Origin: Halichondria panicea
Lineage: Eukaryota; Porifera; Demospongiae; Suberitida; Halichondriidae
Length of the DNA stretch: 64,000 nucleotides
Assembly (NCBI RefSeq): GCF_963675165.1
Contig: NC_087388.1
Location: 2,334,800 to 2,398,799, forward strand
Reading direction: 5' to 3'
A program made the position numbers and the translations under genes. This document shows positions 34,801 through 44,300 of the stretch, piece after piece. The notes under the pieces were generated by a model. That model was not told the DNA's origin. It did not search any database and was given only the letters and a program-made list of their open reading frames with translations. The first letter of the stretch is position 1; each line of letters begins with the position of its first letter.

Positions 34801-37800
34801 ACCAAGTTAAAAGTCCTGAGTATGACAAACTCAAACTAGAAGAGAAAAGAGTGATAGACGGTGTTCATCAACGTGACTTTTCCAATGGTGCGCTACCTGA
34901 TAAGCCATCAGAAAACGATTATGGTGTTTTGAACAAAGCATATAAGAAGAAACGTGAGTTTATTGTGTATATATAATTATGCAATAGTTGTGACACAACC
35001 ACGAGTGTCACATGTTACGGCTGCAGGTCTCGAGGGCTATATACCAGTATGGCAAGCTATTTGTTCCAAAAGTATGCTAAAAGTAGTGGCGCTAAACTTT
35101 GTTTTTGTGTGGTGACAAGCTAAAAGAGTGCATGGCGCTAAACTTCGTTCTTGTGTGGCGACAATTAAGAAAAGAGTGGCGCTACTGAACTTTGTATTTG
35201 TGTGGCGACAAGCTAAAAGAGTGGCGCTACTAAACTTTGTATGTGTGTGACAAGCTAAAAACAGTGGCGCTAATTTTGTGGGGCTACTCAAAAGAGAGTG
35301 TTTGTGTATAGCGACAAGCTGGTGCTGATTGTGTTTGCAACAAATTAAAAGAGTGCCTTAAACTTTGTGTTTTGTTTGTGTGGAGATAAAACAAAATGAA
35401 GTGGTTGGTTAAGTTTCATCTGTAATATCAGACAGTTTGAACACAGAGGATGTTCCTCAACTAGACTTTCTGTCATTGAATTAATAATAAATAACAGTAG
35501 ACACACTCAATTTTCCTGTACTTGCCATGCGGTCACGTGCACTCTCCAAAACTGGAGGCAAGAAAGAAAAAGCACTGCACTTTATATAAACTACGTTAGT
35601 CAAAGGTCATTAATTTTGAGCTAAGTGAAACCACTCAAAACACACAAATTAGCGCCACTATTTGTATCCATTGCATTAGCGTCACTCTTTTTGCATAGCC
35701 AGCCCCCACAAAATTTGTACCAGCTTGTCGCCTCACAAACTTGACAAAATTAGCGCCACTCTTTTAGCTTGTCGCCACACAAAAACAAAGTTTAGCGCCA
35801 AACAAATACAAAGATTAATTAGCGCCACTCTTTTAGCTTTATCGCCACACAAATACAAAGTTCAGTAGCGCCACTCTTTTAGCTTGTCGCCACACAACAC
35901 ACATACAAAGATTAGCGCCACTCTTTTAGAACAAATAGTATGCCATAATTATACCAGCCAATATATCCAATGTGCACATGAGTACATATCTTCTGTGTAC
36001 ACATCACTTCTTTTATAGGACACTTAGTTTGCAACTGTGGTGTGCTGAGATGACGACATGAATAAAATGATTTTTAATGCTTATTTTCGGGTAATGGTTC
36101 GGTGGGTAGCTTTATACTAACTCAGATATCTTATCCTGGAATGTGGCATATAATTAATTGTTTCCTTTGTCCTCAGGCAAAATGCAACATGCAAGTGTAC
36201 TTATTACGGTATAGTGTACACGCAGTTGTGAGTCTATGTTCCGGCCATTCAAACTGCATAACTATCCGTGACACGCTACGTCATTGGAATGCATCACTTT
36301 TAGAAATTTCAGCCAAATCATGCTTGTTTTTTCTGGTTGTCATTCATATATTTTGAGCTAGTCATCCCTAAATGCACGTTGTGGAGTGTGAAGTTCGATT
36401 AGCAGGGCAGTTAGCCAGCACCTTTTTCTTGTGCCATGAGTCCGCCATCTTAAGGTGTTGGTTTTACTTAGTTGGATTGGGGGCTGGTCAAGCGGGTCAA
36501 CTGATATTCCACAGCTTTGAGTTTCCAACGGGCATAACTTGGACATGAAATGATGATTAAACGCCCTCCTTGATTAAACGCCCATCTCGTTTAAACGCCT
36601 ATGGTAAAAGCTGTCTTTGTCAATAAACGCCCCTCTTATAATCGCCCATGTATGGGGCGTGGCACTGTGGGTGGAGCTGAATTAGCACGTGGAACCAGCT
36701 GAAACAATGGCAGCATAGAATAAATAGATACTATTTATGATGGCAGAGAGGACACAGAGGGAGAAACACCACTCCTACGACTTAAGATTGAAGCTGAGAG
36801 CTGTGGCAGCAGCCAAAAAGAGCATAATAACTGCTGATGAGCAAAAGTTTGAAGTAGACAAAACAATAAACGCCCGTTTCGAATAAGCGCCCATCTCGTT
36901 TAAACGCCCCCTCTACAGATGCTGCTAGGTAATAAACGCCTACACAATACACAGATACTACTATTCCCATGCATGCAGTAAATTGAGGAAGGAAGCGCTT
37001 TGAAAATGTGTGGCCACTGTTTTTTGCTGTCCAGTGCACTCGCAAGATGCCGGAAATGTGGGGAGAGTGCACCCAATGCTTGTGCTGGTATCACACTAAC
37101 ACAGTTGCACTGTTTAAGTGTTAACGACTAGCAGCTAACCTTAAAGGCGAATGGCATTGCCCTGATTTTATTCTAGGACTAGCATATTGCCTTTTCCAAA
37201 ACCGATCACATATTAATGGATTGATTCTGGAAGACTCATTAATTTGCTACCCTAAAAGTGTTTGTTCTCCTCTTAACTATGAATTTCTCTCTTATAGAAC
37301 AAGCTGGTGCTGTATGGGATCAGTCTGCTGAGGCTGGTCCAAGCCCCACATCTACAAGCTGTAAGCATAGCTACTATTGCATGGGTCACAGTTTTCAACA
37401 AGTCATGAATAAGCTCAAATGTGTGAATGCATGTTCAATACAAAAAGGGTGGGCTTCTTTTGTCCGCCAACACTTCCACTGTACCACTCCGAATCAATTA
37501 GTGTTTAATCATCAAGAATGTATGTGAAGTAGAAACCTTTAACGCAGCAGTGAACTCAACGTCTAACTTTTTCCCGTGCAACAAGCATTCCAATTCAACA
37601 TTACTTTTGCACTATAAAAGTAATTTCTCTCTCATGCAGCTCCAGGAGTGATTGACTACTCCCAAAGTGATTGCTTCAATGCCTACAACACAATGACCCA
37701 ATGTAGTGTGATTCTCAACTCTGCAATGTCTAAAGAGCCAAAATTACTCGCTCAGGCTCTATTGGCCGAAGGAATTATTGCTCAGACTACCGTTGATCAA

Positions 37801-37980
37801 ACAGAGGAACTGAATGAAATTAAGAGCTCTAAGGGGAGTCGATTGTACTCAGCAGTGCTTTCAGTGGTTAAAAATTTTCCCAAAAGGTTTGCAGACTTTG
37901 TTCAGATACTGAGACGGAATGAGCCACTTTATCGTGATGTGTTGACGGAGATTGATAAAGTGTATATCACCTTTAACTAA
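31844..37980 (+). CDS. Astacin-type zinc metalloprotease with C-terminal death-fold-like domain
   Basis: Six in-phase exons (31844-31852, 31948-32266, 34213-34561, 34772-34953, 37298-37360, 37640-37980) give 1263 bp, 420 aa. The first exon encodes only MEN before a GTAAGT donor. HEFGHALGLDHEHQR (residues 148-162) is the astacin zinc signature HExxHxxGxxHE. GCWSYIGSDA precedes it, and SIMHY (221-225) is the Met-turn with the tyrosine. Upstream, WNEHAEYYPTI and AHIRVE match the family pattern before the active site. No signal peptide is visible, so the enzyme appears cytosolic, unlike secreted astacins. Residues 308-420 form an amphipathic helical domain (LLAEGIIAQTTVDQTEELNE, FADFVQILRR, LYRDVLTEID) resembling CARD or death-fold modules; that is inference. 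Introns contain a MITE (33253-33686) and a foldback element (35041-35955). Confidence 0.82.
33253..33686. mobile_element. MITE with ATTACCGGGA ends
   Basis: The left end is GAATTACCGGGACAC and the right end TTTCCCGGTAATTTG, an imperfect inverted pair. AGTGTCCCTTGGAATAGAG and AGTGTCCCTTAGAATAGAG occur near the two ends in direct orientation. One short GTCTCGATTCCAGGCCG word lies inside (33391-33414). It is in intron 2 of the astacin-like gene. Confidence 0.5.
35041..35955. mobile_element. Foldback element, about 0.9 kb, with arms of tandem 45-bp repeats
   Basis: The left arm (about 35041-35330) contains five or so copies of GTGGCGCTA...AACTTTG...GTGTGGCGACAAGCTAAAAG. The right arm (about 35650-35955) contains the reverse complement units AGCGCCACTCTTTTAGCTTG plus TCGCCACACAAA. 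The outermost bases also pair (CTATTTGTTC against GAACAAATAG). The centre (35340-35640) is unrelated AT-rich DNA. It lies in intron 4 of the astacin-like gene and has no coding capacity. Confidence 0.8.
36545..36945. repeat. Cluster of ATTAAACGCCC / ATAAACGCCC repeats
   Basis: GATTAAACGCCC, CTCGTTTAAACGCC (36588 and 36896), AATAAACGCCC (36632, 36866) and AATAAGCGCCC recur in two blocks separated by about 230 bp. Both blocks contain CCCATCTCGTTTAAACGCC. A similar GGCGTTTAATCGAGG word, inverted, is at 3009-3023. It lies in intron 4 of the astacin-like gene. Confidence 0.6.
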
Positions 37981-39213
37981 TAGACTAGAAACCTACAATT
38001 ATATTTTTTATAGCTAGTTTCCAACAATTAAGTTTTATAACCGTAAGTGGAACTTTTAAATGCAATGCGAACACTTTTGGACCTGCCCATACAGCTCCGA
38101 ATGAGGCATGAAATATTAATCAATTTGATGATCATGCTGCAAGTCATTATTGATCACGTATGAAATTGTATCTTGGTGTATAATAGCCGATTTTAAATTT
38201 GATGAGCCTCACCTTCATTCGACAAGTCACAAAAATATTTTAGGCACTAAATTAATGTCTTGATTTATAGACCTGGAGTACTCAAGAAAAAACAACAACA
38301 CAACAACATGCCGACAGTAATCTAGCCATCAGACTATTCCCACTGAGCTACCGTAGAAACCGGATGATTAGCGTATGCATTAATGGGGTCAATAGCAAGC
38401 TAGATCTAAATACTTCAAGCCTACTAACCGGATATCTCGCTAGCCAGCTAGCTGCATAGTAGGCAAGCAAGCAACCCTATAACTAGATTTATAGTCATTA
38501 TCATAATCATGTACACTTCAAGTACCGGTACAAAAAACCTAAAATTGAATGTTTTTAATCAAGTAAAAGCGCTAATAATTCAGTTTTTATACATACCTGC
38601 AGGGACTGTGCCAAATATTCCAGAATAATTTTTTGAATAATAGGCAGCCTTTTTTACAACTTGAACAATAGGCACTGTGAAAATAGTTAATGATTTCGTT
38701 GCACATGCGCAGTAGCTCAGAACACGCCCACATCTTACACGGCTAATTTTTATGATTGTAGTCCAATCAATGTTGAAACCAAATTTTTGTGCTACAAGTT
38801 TGTTATTTCGCTGCTGAAATTAAAAAGTAATGACCTAATCCCATTATTTTTTGGTGCTATATAATTTTATTTTGCTGCTGTGTATGTTGAATAATAGGTG
38901 TCATCAATTTGATGAAGTTGAATAATACGCTGATCAAGTGTGAATGAAATAGGTGATTAATTTTGAATATTTGGCATACGCCTAGCAGGAACATAACTAG
39001 GGCTTAGCAAATTACCGGTATGCTAGCTTAATTTTTTGAATAATAGGGATACTTCTAGCAACTAGCATAACTTGAGAATAATAATTATTATTATAGGGCA
39101 CTAAATTAGCATAATTTGACCTCAGAGTCTGGTAGACTTAATTTCACATTTTATAATGTAGCTAGATAGACATCTATTACTGTACTGTAAGCACTAGCCA
39201 CTAGGCAGGCTAT
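37981..39213. other. Intergenic stretch, repeats only
   Basis: AT-rich, with repeated TTTTTTGAATAATAGG words (38628, 39035) and no coding frame that I can support. Confidence 0.4.
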
Positions 39214-39539
39214 ACTCGCTTACCAGTCCATCCTCCTAGGGATTGGGACTGGTCAACTGCCAATCATCGAGTTGTTCTAGTGGAATTTTAATAAGATGTA
39301 TGACATAATCTTGTGGTTTGTGCGGTTGACCAAAGTTGCGTAACTATCAAGTGAATGTGGGTTATGTCCTGTGGTATCTAACACAACATCAGACTCAGAC
39401 CCAGCCCAACTACAATGAATTACGTGGGCGAAATATGTCAGATGACATTGCTTCTGCACTGTGTATGGTCATTAGAACAATTAACTCGTTGATTGGCAGT
39501 TGACCAGTCCCAATCCCTAGGATGGACTGGCCAGCGAGT
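39214..39539. mobile_element. 326-bp MITE with about 58-bp terminal inverted repeats
   Basis: The left end (39214-39273) contains CCAGTCCATCCTCCTAGGGA and TTGGGACTGGTCAACTGCCA. The right end (39484-39539) is its reverse complement with a 3-bp gap and few changes. CTAT lies at both borders. The interior is non-coding. Confidence 0.85.
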
Positions 39540-39630
39540 CTATAGGCAGGCATGGAGGAGTATTTTCTCTTTCGGCATTAGAGGATTATAATTATTTCGT
39601 GCACTGTTTGTATAAATGCTACCTCAGGTA

Positions 39631-39719
39631 TAAGCTTCGGTCCCGGGGCGATTTTTTTTAATAGAACGAAGTTGAAAAATACTAGCTATATAGAGACAAC
39701 GAGGCTGGGAACGAGACTA
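39631..39719. mobile_element. 89-bp mobile palindrome with 9-bp duplication
   Basis: Starts TAAGCTTCGGTCCCGGGGCG and ends CGAGGCTGGGAACGAGACTA. CCTCAGGTA flanks both sides exactly (39622-39630 and 39720-39728). The interior AATAGAACGAAGTTGAAAAA is shared, inverted, with 22280-22310. Confidence 0.75.
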
Positions 39720-40029
39720 CCTCAGGTAGTGCTATCAATACAGCTACAAATAAATTGACTGGAATAATGGGCACACCAAACTGGCCGACTCTTTGAATAA
39801 AAAGCATATTAATTTGCTAAGCCCTAAACATAACACATCAGTACAAATCTTTGATGGATGATAGTAAAATAATGATCAAAAACTGTCCTTTCATCCCTGG
39901 ATATTATTTTCATTCAACAAATTTTATAAGTTGGATTTTCTTTACCTTTTCCTTGTAGAAACTGAACTTTTAATGGCCGACCACATTCTGTATCGTAGTA
40001 TTTTTAGTTGAATTGAAAAAGATTTAAGT

Positions 40030-40450
40030 AAAGTAAAGACATGCACCATAGATAGTAGAGGTATCTATGCATGCACGTAGAACTCACCCTCCAAGCAAGC
40101 GTAGATGGGGTGATAATGCCCATGCAGTACAACCATTTCAGAACCCAGAATAGAGAGCTGACACTGCAGCTAGGCAGTTAGCCTCGATTCGCGGCCTGGA
40201 ATCGAGGCTACTAGGCAGTGTAATCTGCATCTGTGTAAACAACAGTTTTGATAGATGATATTTAAAGGACCAAAGGCTTAATTTGAATGTGCATGCAGTT
40301 ATGTGTGGGCCATTAGGGTAAAACAAGCTACAGTAATGCTCCGTAATAGCTAGCCTCACATGCATGCACTCATTGCTCAACGAACTGTTTCACGACATTG
40401 AGTGAAGTATACAAGGTAAAACTAATCCACGGATCATTCTGAGTCGGTAT
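40030..40450 (-). pseudogene. Stray degraded copy of ANKH exon 10 and flanks
   Basis: 40081-40170 matches 2250-2345 closely (CAAGCGTAGATGGGG, ACAACCATTTCAGAA, CCCAGAATAGAGAGCT), including the splice donor side. Further matches continue outward: ATGTGTGGGCC (40305) with 2440-2455 and ATCATTCTGAG (40431) with 2670-2680. Deletions break the frame and a 32-bp palindromic element is inserted at 40179. No other ANKH exons are nearby. Confidence 0.75.
40179..40210. mobile_element. 32-bp palindromic mobile element with 9-bp duplication
   Basis: TAGCCTCGATTC and GAATCGAGGCTA are perfect inverted arms around GCGGCCTG. Exact CTAGGCAGT copies flank it (40170-40178 and 40211-40219). It is inserted in the stray ANKH exon copy, where the parental sequence lacks it. 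Confidence 0.8.
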
Positions 40451-40485
40451 AAACTATAAACACTACCTTCAATGTAGATCTATAC

Positions 40486-40775
40486 TAGTTGGGCGGAGGT
40501 AGGGTTTCAAGCCTATGTCAGGATTTGTCTTTGCTGCAACTATAGTTGTAGCCCAATCAGATTGTAGCATTTCTACTGTGGTGTGTGTCACGTTGTGCAA
40601 CCTCAAGCAAGATAAAATTGGTTAACACCCACTTCAGAATAATAATATTCATAGAATAAAAATTAATGATTATTCATAGCTGCTTATCAGCGTGTTACAT
40701 AATTTAGCAAGACAAATCCTGACATAGGCTTGAAACCCGACCTCCCGTCAGGGACGGTCGGGCTCCGCCCAACTA
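40486..40775. mobile_element. 290-bp MITE with 9-bp target duplication
   Basis: The left end TAGTTGGGCGGAGGTAGGGT continues TTCAAGCCTATGTCAGGATT. The right end is its reverse complement, with a small extra GACGGTCGGGCT loop. GATCTATAC flanks both sides exactly (40477-40485 and 40776-40784). Nine-bp duplications are typical of MuDR/Mutator-like elements (established knowledge). Confidence 0.85.
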
Positions 40776-40897
40776 GATCTATACCACGTCGAGTTTTCGT
40801 TTTTATAACGGTTAGGCGATAGGGACCGAGGTTACACACAACGACATAAATTCTCATTGTTATCTTGTTGACTTGAAGTGATAATATATAATTATTT

Positions 40898-40931
40898 ATG
40901 CACCTTCACTGAAGGTGCATAAATAATTCAA
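40898..40931. repeat. Near-perfect palindrome
   Basis: ATTATTTATGCACCTTC and GAAGGTGCATAAATAAT form a hairpin with a 2-4 base loop. Possibly a cruciform or a terminator-like remnant; it lies 390 bp upstream of the ataxin-3 start. Confidence 0.7.
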
Positions 40932-41318
40932 CATCATTATGCAAAACTTAATGTAATGATCGTTACCTTAATTTGATGAACATGTGCAAATAATACTAGT
41001 AGATAGTACAAATGGTTTCACCAACGTCCTATCAGCCTCCCCTCCCCTCGGCCTTCGTAGCCTCGCAATGGCAGAGCACTCGCTCACCACCCCGCCTTCG
41101 TTAACAGGATCTACACAGATAATGCTGGAAATAAATCTATATCTGCTCTCAGAGTTTATTCTCTCTAATAAACTAACGGCGCGGCATTGCCCAGAGATTA
41201 CTGTCCCCTAAAAATATGCTTGGTTGGTTAAGGATCTTTACCAACTAGATCTGATCTACATGTGTTTATTTGCCTACTGTGTGACATGACCTTTACCATT
41301 CTTTGTGTACCAAGTAAA

Positions 41319-44300
41319 ATGGAGACTATTTATCACGAGAAAGTAAGTGCAGTAAAGTCCTAATGGCTTAGCTAAGCTATGCATCATTTTCCCACAGCAA
41401 GAGGGGCAGCTATGTGCCCAACACTGTCTCAACAACCTCCTGCAAGGTACATGAAAGTCTCTGTTGAGGGCCCACTGAGTAACTTATACCGTACTTAAGC
41501 GACCCTCTGAATATGCGACACCCTTGATCTTTTCCAATTTTCTGACCTCTAAAAGTAGCGACTGCTGCGTTGACAATTATTATTTTATGTCACGTCCTAA
41601 ATAGAGGTCAAACCATAGCTTCGATTCCAAGCCGCAAAGAAACAATGTAATTTTAAGCGGCCTATAATCAAGAATAATAGAGTAACCTCCAATTATTAAC
41701 TAACTAACTCCAACTAAATATGCGATACCAGGACTTCAACATAATTTTTCAACTTCCCCAAAAAAACGATATCTGCCTTCGTGATTATTTAAAAGTGTCG
41801 CCTTAAATCGAATAAGTACAGTAACATGAGTTGGATCCCATGAGTTAACCTATAGCGTGGATATGGTACCATGGTGTGGGTATGTGTATGGTACTTTTCT
41901 AGGAGGGTTAATGTGCTCTTCTTAGGTGTCTGTATGCACTCGAAGTCAGTCCCGAATGTTTACTTCCTACAGAGTCTCACTTCACAGCTGTAGATCTGGG
42001 GAAGATAGCGGAGCAGCTGGACCAGGAGGAGGCGGCTACACTGGCAGAGGGGGGACTGGGTTCCCCTGCCCTTGCCTCGTTTGTCGAACAGCCCTCTCCA
42101 AACATGGACGACAGTGGATACTTCTCTGGACAGGTAAGTATTAGTGGAAAAGATATCCAGAGTTTTGTCAATAGTGGTATGTTGTTTCGCCCTGTTTTGG
42201 TGTGTTTGTGTACTAGTTCTGTATCATAACCGTAAATATCCTCTTATGCAATTCCTGTAGCGTATACTGTTCACCGCGTCAGATTTAAAATAATCACACT
42301 TGCAAATTATAGCAAATGGGAAATTTGAGTTAAACGGATGATTATGTGCTCTTCAAATAATTATGCCTATGCCTTGTGTATGTAGTGTTTTAAAATGACC
42401 TAAAAGGACAAAACCTCCAACAAATGAATGTACTGTAGGTAGATCAGTACTTCATGTTGTACCTCCACAGGTAATCAATCGAGCTCTAAGTGTGTGGAGT
42501 CTGACCATGGCTCTTTGGAATGCCCCACACATGAAGCATGTCATGGACAACCCAACGTGAGCAACCTTCCTTCTACTCAGTGCAATTTAGTGTACCTCTG
42601 TTGAATGCACCTGTGTGTGTGTGTGTGTGCAGTTAGTACAAGCGGCCCCCTATGAACCGACTAGTTGTTAGTTCCGAGCTAATTGTGCCTTCAAGTCGAT
42701 GTGTGTGTGTGTGTGTGTTTGCAGTTAGTACAAGCGGCCCCCTATGAAAGGACTAGTTGTTGATTTGTTTGTTTCCGAGCTAATTGAGCCTTCAGATTTG
42801 TGGGCTGACCCTCAGTAGAAAATGAAAAAATTCATTTTGTCAGTTCCTCACTAGTCTTAATTTACTTTTAAAGTACGTACACAAGTACATGTACATGTAT
42901 GCCTGTGAAACACGGTAATTAATATGTATGTGTGTTATTTAAAAGTAATTCTCTCTCTTTTTGTTTATACAGAGCTCAGAAGGCTTTCATTTGCAACCAC
43001 GACAGCCATTGGTTAACCATACGGAAACTTGGAAGACAAGTTAGTTGAGGAAATCTTGTACAAAGAGTCAAAATATTTCTATCGAACTTAATTATAGGAT
43101 ACTTTAACACAACATTTCTTTTTGTGCAGTGGTTCAACCTGAACTCGCTGCTCCCAAGACCAGAGCTCATCTCTGACACTTATCTCAATCTCTTCCTCAC
43201 TCAACTGCAGATGGAAGGTGTGTGCTTACAGAGTGGGTGTGACTATAACGTACCTGCTGTATAGTGTACATGCATGAACACGTTCTATTCCCTCCCACAC
43301 ATTACACACAATGCACATGTACTCCCCCACACATGTACTGGTACATGTTGATATTGTCGGTAATGAGTAACAACTTTGCATTAACTCTTTGCTACTCATT
43401 ACCCGAGGCCGTGCCGCGGCCAGCGGGTATAGTAGTCTGTTGGTTTGTTTGTCTGTTTGTTTGTCACAGGTATATCTACTCACCTGGATGCCACAGCGCT
43501 GCGTTTACAGCATAGATAGCCTTCACACAACAATATCTTGGTTTAAATAGTGGCAGATTTTGATGTTAAAGCTTCATTGTCGAGCAAAAGCTAAGAAGCT
43601 TGAAGCAGCTATATAACTAGCTACTTCTTCTCATGTGGCCTTGATTACGTAGTTGCAGCTGAAGTGATCCGTACCAGGAACAATTGTAGTAGAAAGCTAA
43701 AATTGTGACTGGTTGTTGGCTGACTCTGGATCCTATACTCCAGCCTGGCAGGAGCCATACCTCTCTAAGTCTAACACTCCAGGCTTCTTTGCTGTGATCC
43801 CAGTCTAGTCCACAGTACATGTCTAATGTGACATGCATACCATGTACCACTAGCACTCAAAGTTTCAGCATGCCTCCAGTCTGGTTTAGTTTTATTGCTT
43901 TTGATCTGAGTTGCTCATACATGCTACATGCACTGCATTATCACTCTTCTGGTTTCTTTATTATCAGCCGAGGGTTTGCACTTTAGTGCTCTAGTTTATA
44001 CCACCTTTGTAACCACCTTAATGTGTGCAGTAGTAGAAGTTAAGAACACAAGTAAGTACACAATGTAGTAGAGATACGCTGGTCGTTCGAATCAGTTGAG
44101 TAAATATCCACCTATAGGTATAATAATAATTATTATCATGCATAATTATGACTACCTAACTACCTACTAATTGTAAACTGTAAACATGTGGCATTCAGCT
44201 ACTGCACATGCTCAAACTCTTCATTCTTGGTGGGCGTATTATCGAGTCAAAATGAAGCAAAAAAGAGGGGATGGACGCTTATTCAAGATGGGCATATTTT

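Noticed and set aside
35037..35291. Repetitive minus-strand protein frame
   Set aside because: It is a translation of the 45-bp tandem repeats of the foldback element.
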